From Gigaspora rosea (Eukaryota > Glomeromycota > Glomeromycetes > Diversisporales > Gigasporaceae), in the NCBI GenBank assembly GCA_003550325.1, contig QKWP01000245.1:57294-121293 (forward strand): DNA of 64,000 nt. The letters are read 5' to 3'. Shown piece after piece: positions 46,300-58,574 of the stretch. Under the pieces are notes generated by a model that was not told the DNA's origin, did not search any database, and was given only the letters and a program-made list of their open reading frames with translations. The translations under genes were made by a program, and so were the position numbers. How positions within the stretch are numbered: the first letter of the stretch is position 1; each line of letters starts with the position of its first letter.

Positions 46300-47410
46300 C
46301 TACTATGAAATGAGTTTAGATTTTCTAAAACTTAAGCCCTGAAATTTCTAGCTTCTTCCAAGTATATTTTCTAATACTATTAATACAAATACTCCCAAGA
46401 GTTCTATTATTTAATGCAGGTACATCAACAACGCTTTCTCCAATCAAATACACTTACTTTTTAGATTTAGATAAGTGCTTCATTTTCACTTCTTTTTTTG
46501 GTGCTATTTGTATAATTTTGTTCTTAAATGTTTCTTTAATGTTTGCTTCTTCTTTACTATTTAAACTATTTATTCTTCCTGGATAAAATATAATATATGC
46601 ATTACATGCAAAAAACCATCTATTATTATTTATGTTATAACTTCCAAAATCACTTGTACTATATATTTCTATATTTACATAATTTTTCTAATTGCCATTC
46701 CATTATGCTCCAACTTATCTACTATCGTCAAACCTCTATAAATGCAACTCGTAGGGACAAGTCTACAATGTGCATTTAGGAATGTTTACATTTGAGAGAG
46801 CCAATTAAATTGCAGCTTTAAAAATTAATCATCAAGTTTGTGTAACTTCTATCAAAAACTGTATAATCTATATTAAATACTAAAATTTGATTGGCTACGT
46901 TCATATAGAGAGGTTAGTGTGATATAAAATGTTATTCAAGAAAATGTGCATTTACTGAATATAGAATGTGCATTTAGTACTAATAACATCATACAGAAAA
47001 GAAAAAATGTGCATTTAGAAAGGCATTGCATTTATAGAGATTGTATTTATGGAGGTCCAACTGTATAATTCTAATACATTTTATTTTCTTTTATCTTCTT
47101 CAGTTTCTATTACTAATTTATAATCACAAACAGAATATTTATTATAGCAGGATACTTTATTACAGAATTCATCTGTAGGTATATTCTTGTAATTCAAACC
47201 TTTTGTTTAATTTATCAATTTTTTTATTTATAATACTAATAATGCATTTTCTTTTTTATACAACTACTCTATTATAATTTCAATATCTACATCCAATATT
47301 AGATTACTCCTTCAACTTAGTTTTGTTACTAGTCATTTCATTATTATACTTCTTGACCCCAAATCCAAATATAGTTGCTATTTTTGTTTATCTACTATGT
47401 TTACATGTTA
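46300..47410 (-). pseudogene. Decayed minus-strand coding sequence, unknown family
   Basis: The reading runs from high to low coordinates. The block at 46660-46325 is one frame of about 110 codons with a single TAA near 46471. It includes SDFGSYNINNNRWFFACNAY, YPGRINSLNSKEEANIKETF, KEVKMKHLSKSKK, and after the stop VYLIGESVVDVPALNNRTLG. The block at 47190-47070 reads IPTDEFCNKVSCYNKYSVCD, then KLVIETEEDKRK. The block near 47400-47310 reads KIATIFGFGVKKYNNEMTSN. A pogo-like MITE (46725-47063) separates the blocks. I do not recognise the family. A cysteine pattern (CNKVSC...C) hints at metal binding. It is probably a transposon protein or a dead host gene. Confidence 0.45.
46725..47063. mobile_element. 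pogo-like MITE of 339 bp
   Basis: Ends TCGTCAAACCTCTATAAATG and the inverted CAGTTGGACCTCCATAAATA lie next to TA at 46723-46724 and 47064-47065. GTGCATTTA words recur inside. It interrupts the coding relic. Confidence 0.75.
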
Positions 47411-47423
47411 TTAGATTTGATTA

Positions 47424-48775
47424 CAGTCGTCTCTCTCTATAATTACCAAGTTTGTCACATCCTATTTTGGTAATTGTATAGAGGTGTGACTATAATATAA
47501 ATAAAATATCTCATTATGGTCATGTGATTAAAGGCCAATAAGTAATACTATAAAAACATTTAATCTAGTGGCCCAACTTGTTAAAACAACTACTAAAGTG
47601 TTTGACTCAATAAGACGAAATCATCCAAATTTAATTACAAAGGCTAAGATTATTAAGGATTTTTCACTCAGATGTTTAAATTTAATCAATTCTTAAACAT
47701 GTAAAATAATACAAATCCTTAATGATTCAGAAGTATGTAATTTAATTTTAATGAATTTAGGCCCATTAGAATTGTCTTATTGAGATGAACATTTTGGTAG
47801 TTGTTATCCAAATTGGGTTATTGAATCAAAAGTTATTTGCTATCAAACCTTTAAAAAACTTTAATAGATAATTTTAAATATATGTGAATATGAATATTGG
47901 CCTATCAGATTTTATAATCTGTATTTAGTTAAATTAGTGACTATAATAAGGGTTTTTTATTAATAAAATTGTTAAAAAATCAAATTTTTATAGTAATAGT
48001 GATTATAAGCAATTGTAACTATCCCTTAATTTGTTATGCAGGTATATTTGCCTGCAAAAATTTTAAAATTTTAAATTTTTTAAATAAAACCTTAAATATT
48101 AATTTTAGCTATATACTTTCTAAGTCAAAATAATAATATTAGTTCTGTTTTATCAACTTAATTATAAAATTTTTTTAAAATTATTAAAAAACTTTGGTGT
48201 AATAAAAGTTTAAAGTTTTTGTTTTGGAACTTTTACTATAGAATTTTTAATTAAGATTTCTCAAATTTTATATGTTCCCGTCTATAAAAAAAATTTTCAC
48301 TTCTAATACAAGTCTTAATTTTTACAAGTAAATCATATAAAGTCAAATAATGAAAGTTGTCATCCTTTATATAAACTACAAAATTGTATAAGAAACTATA
48401 TTTTTAAAACCAATATTTAAAGAATTCACCAAAATATTGTAAAATATTTTTTTGGTTAAAAAATTTCTTTAAAATTTAATATTTTCAGCTTATAAGCATC
48501 ATAAACTTTTTGTCTTATAATATAAATTTAAATAATTCAAAAATATAATCCTTGTTATTAAAAATTATAATACCAAATTTTATTTAAATATTTTAAATGA
48601 TTAAAAAAATAGATCAGAGGTATATTTATAGTAATTATATAGGCAAATTTGCCTGCGAAGTAGTACAAACTAAGGGATAATAAGGTTTTTTACTATGTTT
48701 TAAGTCTGTTGCACAAAATTTGGTGTTTAAATAGAGTTGTGACTATATGGGGTGTGACTATAGGGAGGTCTGACT
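47424..48775. mobile_element. pogo-like element, long relative of 3885-4632
   Basis: Ends are CAGTCGTCTCTCTCTATAAT and the inverted CAGTCAGACCTCCCTATAGT, next to TA at 47422-47423 and 48776-48777. The interior has the same foldback module as 3885-4632 and is split by 48022-48677. Confidence 0.8.
48022..48677. mobile_element. TIR element inside the pogo-like element
   Basis: Ends TCCCTTAATTTGT and the inverted TCCCTTAGTTTGT lie next to TA on both sides. Both arms then carry a GGCAAATTTGCCTGC-like palindrome. Comparison with 3885-4632 shows where the uninterrupted host sequence joins. Confidence 0.75.
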
Positions 48776-48777
48776 GT

Positions 48778-49548
48778 ACTTTTGTACTAAATTTAGTATT
48801 TTTTAAAAAATGCATTAAAAATTTAAAAAAATTAAAAGCTTAATTTTTTTTATATACAAAAATCTAATAAGTATTAAAAAATTGTTTGGCAGTATTTTTT
48901 TAAATCAATAATAAAATTTTTATAAAATAATTCTCTGTTCACTAAGTGTCACTCATGACTACCTTTATCATTATTATTTATATATGATTAACCATATTTA
49001 TAATAATTATATTGTGACCAGTAATCTTCTCATAAAAGATTCTCAGTCTCATATTGATCATTGGGAAACTCTAATTTTTAACTCTTAATTTTTATTTGAA
49101 TCATTTTCTTTTTTGTATTTTTTATGTTTTATCTAAGAAGCCTTTAAAGTCAAAGTAACTATGCACAGTAAAAATAAAGCTAAATAAAGCCGTAATATAA
49201 GCAAAGTAATAAGAGTTTGAAAAAAGACAAACATAGAAGAAAAAAGCAAAGTCAATAAAAGATAAAAACAATAAAAATGATGCAAATAAAAAAAAATAAA
49301 GTGAAACCCAAAAGTTAGTAAAGCACAATATAAATATAAATTTGGAACACATATAATAATAATAGTATAGTAGTCTGATTAATATCTAGTGACATGCTTC
49401 TGGTGATTTTTGATTTATTTCTTGTAAAAAAAAATAACAGTGTTTACTATTAATCATAGTAGATGTGAATACTCTTTGGGCCATTTATGTACTATAATTA
49501 TTAGTAAACTCTGTTATAATTTCTATTTCTCCAGAAAATAAATTATAT
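48778..49548. other. AT-rich spacer, no gene
   Basis: The 76-codon minus-strand frame at 49122-49352 is phenylalanine-rich low complexity and is not called. Confidence 0.35.
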
Positions 49549-49640
49549 AGTCAGACCTCTCTAAGTGCACAGCATTAGGACCAGGCATGAGTATGCATTT
49601 ATAAAGGGTGTGCATTTATAGAAGTATATAAAAAAATGTA

Positions 49641-50369
49641 CAGTTGCCTCTCTTTAATCTGGCCCTCTATATACCAGACTCTTGATAATCTGAACTAAAA
49701 CTTCCAGGACAAATATTTTTATATTTTTTCCTTTGAATATACCAAATTAACATAATAAATTTTCTATTTCAGATCTGAACTCAAGTTAATCAGTACATAT
49801 GATCTTTTATTTAATTAAATTTATTTTATATTATGAATAAAATTTATTTTATATAATTAATTAAACTAGTATTCTAACCGGGATTAGATAATAGTGACCT
49901 GCAGGTCAAATATTTAACTAGGGTCATGATCCGGGTTAGATAATAGTAACATGGCAGGTCAGATACTCAACCCGGGTTATAATCTGGATCAGATATTCAA
50001 CTCGGGCTATGACCTGGGTTATAATTTGGATCAGATATTCAACCCAGGCTATGACCTGGGTTATAATCTGGATCAGATATTTAACCCAGGTTATAATCTA
50101 AATTAGATATTCAACCCGGACTATGACCTGGGTTATAATCTGGATCAGATATTCAACCCAGGCTATGACCCAGTTCAAATAATAGTAACCCGGAGGGTAA
50201 TAAATTCAAAAATTGAAAAAATGCATAAATTAGAAAAATGCAAAAATTGGTAAAAATTAATCAAAACAGATTTTTTTTTTTAAGTTTTTTTTTCACATTT
50301 TGTGGAATATATATTTGTTATCTATGCCAGATGATATATCAAATAGACTTAAGAAATTTTTCACCTCTG

Positions 50370-50404
<35 letters not shown>

Positions 50405-50405
50405 N

Positions 50406-50443
<38 letters not shown>

Positions 50444-50570
50444 AAGAACTCTTTATATACCGAATTTTTATTAGAGTTCGGTTTAGAAAGAGAAATTTTA
50501 TATTATGAACTTTCTCTAAACTGAACAAAATCTCTTGGAACGGCCTGTTCAGATAAGAGAGAGGCAACTG
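49641..50570. mobile_element. TA-flanked MITE with minisatellite (inner)
   Basis: Exact inverted ends CAGTTGCCTCTCT lie next to TA at 49639-49640 and 50571-50572. Further inward come AATCTGGCCCTC on the left and ATCTGAACAGGCC on the right. It holds a 42-bp minisatellite and a T-run with N at 50405. The 78- and 74-codon frames at 50238-50524 only translate the T-run. Confidence 0.8.
49880..50185. repeat. 42-bp minisatellite
   Basis: The unit reads CTGGGTTATAATCTGGATCA then GATATTCAACCCAGGCTATG and AC. It is clear in the last five copies and more divergent in the first two. Confidence 0.85.
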
Positions 50571-51072
50571 TACTGTATAGCCAATTAGAAAGAAAGAACC
50601 AATGCACATAATTGAAAATACTTGTATTTAGGAATGCCCAAACTAGGTAATATTCATATTATCTATAGTTTTGTTGTTTGAAATAAAAGAGAAAAGTTAT
50701 TAAAAATAGAATTGCCCTTTTTTTTAAATACTTGCCTATAAAATTGATTGAACAATTATCGATTATCTTATTTATCAAACAATGAACTCTGTGATTATTG
50801 ATTTTTAATTTCTGACTGCTTCTAGCTGCTGTTGGAATTTAATTGGGCCTAATTAGAGAGGAAAACAAAATTAATTGTGATCTCAAAGATCTGGTAAATT
50901 ATTTAATTACATGATATTATAAACAAAGTTTACAGAAAAATCTTAAAATAAATATTTTAATCACATGATTATTTGGTATTTCTATTGGTCAAATATCATA
51001 AGCATGTATTTATAAAGGTGCATATATAAGTCTGGGACCACAAAATCTATACACATGCAGAGGTTGGAGAGT

Positions 51073-51969
51073 ATGCACTTATTACAATTTGTTTATAACT
51101 GAAAGCATATTAGTTTCATATTACTTTAGATAATTAGTATATAATAGACTATTAGCTTAAACTAAATTTTAATTTATATCAGGAATGGAGTTTCACAAAG
51201 ATAAAAATAAAGTATATAGTTTATAGCCATGTTTAATAATATATTATAAATCTTTTCTTTTTTGTTTTAACAAACATTTTCAGATTGTCTTGTGATCTTT
51301 GCATTTTCACAGTTGTAAAGTACTAAAGATATATATTACTATATTATATAATTGTATATATTCTATATTATTTCATAATTTAGATTGATTTTGATTTTAT
51401 ATTATTTTTAAGTTTATACCAATATAGTAATATGTAACTTAGATCAATTTCTAATGCAATTAATTATTAAATTCAATTATATGATGAACTTTAATAAAAA
51501 ATTAGAATTCAGAATTATTAACTTTTATTACACTACAAATATATTGCATATTATATATGCTATATCAATTATATTAATTTATATAAAAAGAAAAAAATAA
51601 ATAAGTAAAGCTTTATTTTAAAAAATCTTTTTTATTTTTTCATTATTAATTTCTTAATACAACTTTCTGATTCATGAAATCTTTGATCAAATATTAGTAC
51701 TTTTATTCATCAAAGAAAAAAAGTTCTTTAATGGACTGAAATAATATAATTAATTTAACATCAATTAAAAATCCAAGTGATTCACATAACCCAAATTCTA
51801 AATATATTGTATAATTAAAAATCATTATAAATTAAGTCATTTGTAAATAACCTAGAGGCAAAAGCTTATTTTATTAAAAATTTTTATAATTTGTACTGTG
51901 CACCAAAAATGACACTGCTAATCAAAACAAAATCTAGTAAAGATGTTTTTTTTTATTATGCTAATGTTG
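51073..51969. other. AT-rich region, no gene
   Basis: No repeat borders or coding frames identified. Confidence 0.35.
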
Positions 51970-52320
51970 TTAATAATAATAATAATAATAATATTACAAT
52001 TTATCATTGATTCATCAACTATTAATCCTTTTTTTATTCATCATTTTCCTATAGATTTACCACTCTGTGGATCATTTTTTTATTTGACAACCATTCTCAA
52101 TCTATAGATAATTTTGGCATTTGCCAACTCACAAATTTAGCACTGCTATATTCTTTTTGCATTTTCTATATTACAATTTTATTATCAACTCACCAGCATG
52201 TTGATTCTTTTTTTATTTATCATTTTTCTTCTTTATTCAATAGCCCATCCTTAACCTGTAAATAATTTTGCCATTTGCCAACCCTCAAATTTAGCACTAC
52301 CACATTCTTTATGCATTTAA
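51970..52320. repeat. AAT microsatellite and two-copy 154-bp tandem repeat
   Basis: (AAT)7 is at about 51971-51991. ATTTTG(G/C)CATTTGCCAAC, CAAATTTAGCACT and an ATTCTTT word then recur 154 bp apart. Confidence 0.65.
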
Positions 52321-52329
52321 CTAGCATTG

Positions 52330-53340
52330 AGTGTCCAGGAATATGCTATTAGCATAATTTAGCATAATTCGAGTTTATTAGCATTATTATGCTAGTAGCA
52401 GAATTCAGCATAATTTACATTTTCTAGTATAAATTTTAGTATAATTTTGATAATAAATAGAGTATTGCTAAATTTTTAACAAAAATTGCAGTTTTAGCTA
52501 TTATATATATATATATAGTACAGAATCCAAAAAAAACTTATTATTTTAGATAATATATACCGCTATTTAGGATAGTGGTGTCAGAAAAATTTTGCTTTTG
52601 ATGTCAGTACAATGTACTGCTATTGTTCTATATATGCATACTGGATTTGATATTCATATATTTTGAGATAGCTGTAATATCATACGATAAAACAAAATCA
52701 GGTGAGAATGTTTCACATTATTTAATTGACACATGATATTTCTCAATTTTCAACAGTTGTATAATGACCCAGGTCAATTCATAATGCAGACATAAGACTA
52801 CAGAAATATAGTAAGCTACTGATAAAAATTATATATTAATAATGACAATCAAAATTGCACATTTTATCAATAATGATAATTATAATTGTCACATTGATAT
52901 TTGCATTGAAAAATTAGAATAAAATTCGTAAATACCATAAATAGCTGGATACAAGACCCGGGTCTGTTACATTTTACCAATTTTAAAACCTATAAGGTAT
53001 AGAATGCAGTTGAGAACTTATATTGTATAGTGTAAAAATTTAAAATGCACATACACTTTGCAATTATAATATGCAATTTAGATTTTAAAAAAGAGTCATA
53101 TTTAATTAAAGAAGATCCTGCGATCTGCATCTGGATATAGTATATAGTGGGTCTACTATCTAGGGAGATCTTTTATCTGACCATTTACAGTAGTTATTTT
53201 TAAAATTTTATATTATAAAAACTATAAAATTTATTAATTTTAAAATTTTTTTAAAAAAGATCATAGCATTAAAAGCATAATTTCATATCATTAGCAAGCA
53301 TAATTTGCTATAATTAGCAGCAGAATTCTAGATACCCTAA
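52330..53340. mobile_element. Possible TIR element rich in GCATAATT words
   Basis: GCATAATTTAGCATAATT at the left (52350) is mirrored by AGCATAATTTGCTATAATTA near the right end, with CCAGGAAT/CTAGAATTC-like words outside. The word CTAGCATTG occurs at 52321-52329 and again near 53362, a possible 9-bp duplication, but the right boundary is not certain. It contains a block (52936-53165) with GGATACAAGACCCGGGTCTG related to 29003-29261. Confidence 0.35.
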
Positions 53341-53459
53341 CTATACATAATTCATTTCTAGCATTGCTTATCTTCAATACATATTGATATTATTGTAATT
53401 CTGCATATTTGGCAATAGCATAAATTAATTTAATTTGACGATATAAAGTTTCCAGAATT

Positions 53460-55370
53460 TTTGACAGTATAGTAGTTCTATTAAAAATTAGCTCAACTAT
53501 AACTTATTATGAATATAGTAAGTAAGTTATGTGACAGAATTTTTTATTGTACTTACAATAAAAATCACAATAATTCTAATATGAACTACCTAAATGTTTG
53601 CTATATACTGTGTAAATCATTAGAATAGTAAGTAAGCTTTGTAACAATTTTTTTTTTTTNGTGCAACTGTTCTATGTATTTTAAACAATTTTGGTAGCTG
53701 CTTCCATTAACATATACAGTATTTGGGTATTTGATACACTATGAAAATCACAACTGCAATGGTTATTGTATAAAATTTTTTTTTTTATTTATTAATATCA
53801 AGTACAGAAATAGAATAGTAAGTTACAATTATATCAGGATGATATATAAAGAAATACTATATTTAAAATTTCTAACTAATCATCTAATAATCTATGCAAT
53901 AGAGCAAGCCTATCACTTGCAGTCAGAGCTAACCATTAGACCGCTACAGAAAGAAGATATGAATTTCACCTCATACTTTTCTATTTTAAACTAAAAGGTT
54001 AAATTTTTAGTTTAAGAAGGCTAGAGGAAACCAAAAGTAACAATTTTTTATAGTAAAAATTATAATTAACCTTATATTTTGTATTAACAGAAGTCTGTAA
54101 TCAAATTTTTTTACAATAACTTATAAAAAAAATAATGATAATTCTTTTGCCAACCTTAGCTGTATACTATGTATTTCCAGAAAAGAGAGAAAGTTCTGTA
54201 ACAATTTTTTTATAGTAACTCGTATAAAAAATTACAATAATTTTAATACAAACTAATTTAACCATATACTGTTTATTATTATTGTCTGAAGCTAGCAAGA
54301 ACACATCTGTTTGAGTAAACTTGAATGCATGTCTATGCAATGTTACTTAAAAACTGCCAATAAAATTTGAGGATTAATAGTTCCACTATAGTTTCTGTAA
54401 AAATTTGCAGCTAGTGTAACAATTGTTTTTGTGATGTTACATATTTGCAAAATTTGAATATTTTCACTTCAGACCTATAACAGATTCTGATTTTATAGTA
54501 ATAGTGAATAATTCTATAACTGAATTTTTATAGCAGCTCATGAAATAAGTCATGATAATTTTAATGCAAACTAATACAACCTTAACTATATACAGTGTTA
54601 CTGAAGTAGAAAGTAAGTTCTGTAATAATAGAATTATGATAAGTTGAATGCAAACTAACTCAACTGTTTATTATTCATAACTGGTAGAGATGTGCAAATG
54701 CAGGTTTTTTTGTCTTTGCATTACATAATGTGACATTATGCATCATGATGCATTATGCAATCCTGCATCTTTATATAATATAATTACTTTATTAGTTTTT
54801 AAATCAGAATACTACAACATATAGTAGTAAAAGTTGGTTCAAAATTATATAATCATCTCTATGTGCATTTTTAAATTTTACAAGTCTTGCATTACATTAT
54901 GCAACATTATGCGTAAGGCACATCTCTAATAACTGGAATAACAAGTTCTATAACAGAATTTTTTACAATAATTCATACTAGAAATCTCAACAATTATAAT
55001 ACAAATAATCTCAACTTTAACTTTATTGTGTGTTACTGAAATATCAAGTAAAGAAAATATAATAATTTTAATACAAACTATAATAACACAACTATATATT
55101 GTATTACCAGAATAGTAAGTTCTATAACAGAACATTTTATGTAACTAACTAAACCTTACTATGTGTTACAGTACTAGAATAACAAGTACAATTTTTTGCA
55201 GTAAATCATGATAGAAATTATGATAATTCTAATGCAAACTAAACCAAATTAAGTATATTTTGAAGTAGCAATTTCTATAAGAAAATTTTTTACAATAATT
55301 CATATTAGAAATCATAATAATTACAATACAAACTAACTTTGTCTTAACTACTTACTATGGGATATTATAC
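53460..55370. repeat. Satellite-like repeat, reverse orientation
   Basis: This is the reverse complement of the unit at 150-816: ACAGAATTTTTTACAATAA, CATAATAATTCTAATACAAA and ACTATATACTGT recur about every 105-130 bp. An N interrupts a T-run at 53660. It is interrupted by the hAT MITE at 54685-54928. Frames at 53731-53994 and 54926-55135 are accidental. Confidence 0.65.
54685..54928. mobile_element. hAT-like MITE with exact 8-bp duplication
   Basis: Ends are inverted TAGAGATGTGC. Flanks are ATAACTGG at 54677-54684 and ATAACTGG at 54929-54936. GCATTA(T/C)GCA words dominate the interior. It is 244 bp long and carries no frame. Confidence 0.9.
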
Positions 55371-55566
55371 TCTATGCCTTCTAAAGTTGCTTTATCTTTG
55401 TCTTTTAAATATAACCAATAGTCCCTTCATTCCTAGTTTTAGCAGAACTACATTGCACAGCTACCTTATTTATAACCAATAGCCTATTGGCCTGCTATTA
55501 TCTAGAATGATTTTTTGAAGTATTAAAAAGAAAAACATTTTTTACTTTGACTAGTGTATTAGAATG

Positions 55567-55757
55567 TCTACCAAATATTGTCCAAATATTAGCCAAATAT
55601 TGTCTAAATATTAGCCAAGTATTGTTTGAATATCAGCCAAGTATTGTTTGAATATTTGCTGAATATTGTTCAAATATTATCCAAATATTGTCTAAATATT
55701 AGCCTAATCTTGTCCAAATATCAGCTAAATATTGTTTAAATATTAGCCAAATATTGT
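55567..55757. repeat. 22-bp minisatellite
   Basis: CCAAATATTGTCTAAATATT plus AG repeats about nine times. The unit is itself two similar 11-bp halves. Confidence 0.85.
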
Positions 55758-55831
55758 TCTAAAGAATAAAAAAATATGTTAAAGACTAATTAATTATTAA
55801 AACATATAACAAATATATTAGCACAATATTA

Positions 55832-55921
55832 GGCCATACAAACTTAATTAATTGGTTCTCATAACCCGGCTGGGTCAAATTCATTATGTTATGAGAACCA
55901 AAAAATTAATTTTATATGGCC
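55832..55921. mobile_element. Minimal Harbinger-like MITE, 90 bp
   Basis: GGCCATACAAACTTAATTAA and the inverted GGCCATATAAAATTAATTTT continue into TTGGTTCTCATAAC on both arms. TTA flanks both sides (55829-55831 and 55922-55924). It is almost only terminal repeat. Confidence 0.85.
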
Positions 55922-55950
55922 TTATATAAATGATAACAAATTTTGGTAAA

Positions 55951-56178
55951 GCAATTGAAGTCAGTCAAAGAGCAGAAGATCAGGGAGTTTAAATAGGCAA
56001 TTCCTGTAGTTGGGTTGCAGATATGGCAGCTAGTGTGAAGCCTTCAGGTGGTCTACTTAAATTAGATATCAAAAGTGTATATTTAGCTAGTTGTACATTT
56101 ATCCATATGTACTTTACAATGTGTAAACTGAATAAATCTTATGACTTAAGTAGGCACTTTGAAAGCAAAAAAAATATA
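55951..56178 (+). mobile_element. Retrocopied transcript 3' end
   Basis: The body is flanked by TGATAACAAATTTTGGTAAA (55931-55950) and TGATAACAAATTTTTGTAAA (56179-56198), 19 of 20 identical. It ends in an A-run (56167-56174) about 30 nt after an AATAAA signal at 56131. One frame is coding-like with a single TAA (IGNSCSWVADMAASVKPSGG, LLKLDIKSVYLASCTFIHMY). This is the signature of LINE-type retroposition of a 5'-truncated mRNA. The source gene is not recognised. Confidence 0.7.
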
Positions 56179-56198
56179 TGATAACAAATTTTTGTAAA

Positions 56199-56713
56199 AT
56201 AGCCAATACAAAATTTAATAAATTATCAATTCTGAATACATTACCAAAATATCAATCTACTAATATATGAATATTTTTTACTGACTTATAACTAATATAC
56301 AACAAACTTCTTAAATCTTAGCCTATCAACTATTTTTAATCCTTTATCAATCTGTATTAACCAATATTATATTAGCTTGTTATCTCTATAGGCGATTTTT
56401 AAATATTATCAGAGTAATATTTTTGATTTTAACTAGTATATGTAATTTACATATTATTATTTATACCAAATCTCATACTGGTTCAGCTAGTAAACTGTTG
56501 CAAAACACAAACTATTTACAGTTCAATTGGCATAGGCGTACAGTTCTATACAATTTTCCAAATCTATATCAACTCAGACCATACCTGTACAAATCCAGAT
56601 CTTGATTTGTACTACAAAGATTTATGACTATCTAACACCAAATCATATTGATCCAGTACATGTTTATTATAGAGTAAGAATTCTACTTATCTTCTTTTCT
56701 AATTTATCCTTAA
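56199..56713. other. AT-rich spacer, no gene
   Basis: Frames of 60-66 codons at 56423-56802 have no domain and run into the MITE at 56716. Confidence 0.35.
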
Positions 56714-56715
56714 TA

Positions 56716-56894
56716 CAGTCAGACCTTCTAAATGCAACCTCCCTAAATACATACCCAATTAAAAGCCTCTCTAAATGCATGTCTTTTCTTGGGCCCAATT
56801 AATATAACACATCTAGATTTTTACCTCTCTAAATGCAAATTTAATACAATTTTACATATGGTCTTTTCACAATGCATTTAGAGAGGGCTGACTA
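56716..56894. mobile_element. pogo-like MITE of 179 bp
   Basis: CAGTCAGACCTTCTAAATGC and the inverted TAGTCAGCCCTCTCTAAATG are next to TA at 56714-56715 and 56895-56896. CTCTCTAAATGCA recurs inside. Confidence 0.85.
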
Positions 56895-57951
56895 TATCTA
56901 TTTCACTTTGCAATTAATATATGATACTTAAGCTTGTATCAATTTGAAACATTTTTTTATTATTACAATTAGACTCAATAATATCCAATATATTTACCTT
57001 TATGTCAGAAAACTATTAGAACAATTGACCTAGTAATAACATCACTTTTGATTCAACAAGTTTCATAGAAAAATCAAGATTTTGGAAAAGACTTTCAAAT
57101 AAAATATTTATCTCTAATAATCCTTTCTTTTTTTTGTTTAAGTTACTCTGCTCAACTTGTCAAGCATTTTACAATAAATCGACAATGTTGCACTTCAATT
57201 CAGTCTTTGAACATCATTTCTACAAACCTAAGAAATTTTATTATCAAACTTGTTCTTTAGGTATGTGCCTTCTTCATTTCTTCTAGTTATATTTTTAACA
57301 GTTTTAAACATAAAAAATCCTAATTCACATTAACCTTTGATACCCTAGATTTATATCTTTAAATTATCTTTAGTCCACATTACTACCGATTATTGACAAC
57401 ATTCCATTTCTTATATTCGATCTTTTTTCTTTATTAATTCCATCTTCAAGTGGACAATTTTATAATACATAGCAAATGTTCAAATACCATTCAGATGATT
57501 TGTAGATTTTTTGATAGTTCAACAATCAAATCACACAGTTCTACAAGAATTAAGTTCTTTACACAGGTCCTTTATGCCACGGAACTTTCTAAGCTACCAT
57601 GTATGTATTCATTGATCTTTTATTAATAAACTTCACTTGTTGGCAATTATACGATGACTGGAGTATCATGCCAGATTTTACCATGATCGCTAAGAAAGAT
57701 TCACAATATTACGGGTTGAAAGTCAGGCGCTTCCCGCTAAGGATCGATGCTTTATATCATATATAAATTACTAATACACATTTGCGTCACTAATTATCAC
57801 GTACTTGCTCATCGTTCATACCATTATTATTTTAACTTACAATTCACTCAACATCGAGTATGCATTAATTAGATCATAACATTCGATCACACGTACCCTA
57901 CAAGTTACACAGGAATTGTGAAGCACCGCGTTATATAATTTTGTTTTAAAT
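56895..57951. other. AT-rich region with weak relic signals
   Basis: On the - strand around 57440-57050, short coding-like runs are separated by stops and frame changes, too weak to call. A less AT-rich patch at 57650-57750 includes TTGAAAGTCAGGCGCTTCCC and GGATCGATGC, loosely like the anticodon-to-T-arm part of a serine tRNA. No D arm or closing stem was found. Confidence 0.25.
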
Positions 57952-58217
57952 TACCGTAGTGCACTGACAAAAGTACCCCCTTTTTCAATATCCCCATTGC
58001 AAAGTACTCGGTGCAAAACACGAGGCCTCTATTAATTAAATATAGAATTTTTTTAAATTTTTAGACTGCTCATTGTAAGTACAGAATATGCATAAGCTTA
58101 AAATTTTTTTTCTTGCGACACTAACCTGCTGCTGTATAATATACCCGGGTCTTTTGTAAGTTTTTTTGATGGGTAGATTGTATTGTACCCGGGTACTTTG
58201 GTCAGTGCACTACGGTA
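57952..58217. mobile_element. MITE of 266 bp
   Basis: TACCGTAGTGCACTGACAAA and the inverted TACCGTAGTGCACTGACCAA form the ends, continuing AGTACCC. ACCCGGGT words occur inside. The frame at 58166-58429 starts within it and is rejected. Confidence 0.85.
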
Positions 58218-58574
58218 GATTTATTCTGAATTTAATTTTTGCTCTTAAAATTCTGACTATATATACAAACTTTATCTTTCATGCCATAGGCCGAATTGCC
58301 AGTACACAGTTAATCAATTATCTTTACATTTTTAGCCTCCCAAAATTGCTTGCGCAGTTTAGCAATTATGTCGGCTATACAAATACTAAATCAAAAAGTC
58401 CGAATATTTTTAAATATTCAGACACATAGGACATTTCGAGGTAGTACAAGAACGTAAGGATCCCAAAAGACCGTGTGCTAAAAAGAATACCATTTTCGAA
58501 GATTTTCGAACATAACGATTTAATCTTCTTATGATGATATATCACTTAAATTATGATCCATAAAGAAAACGCAA

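Larger units (their letters stand above)
49549..51072. mobile_element. pogo-like MITE (outer), split by a second one
   Basis: The left side AGTCAGACCTCTCTAAGTGC and the right side (inverted) TCTCCAACCTCTGCATGTGT both lead to a shared GGACCA/GGTCCCAGAC word and TGCA(C/T)(T)TTATAAA. GCATTTATAAAGG is the common core. It contains 49641-50570. Confidence 0.55.

Noticed and set aside
50238..50524. Phenylalanine-rich frames of 74-78 codons
   Set aside because: They translate a T homopolymer containing an N.
53731..53994. 87-codon plus-strand frame
   Set aside because: Lies in the degenerate satellite; no conserved composition or domain.
57650..57750. Serine tRNA gene
   Set aside because: Only the middle-to-T-arm part shows resemblance; no D arm or acceptor stem is visible.
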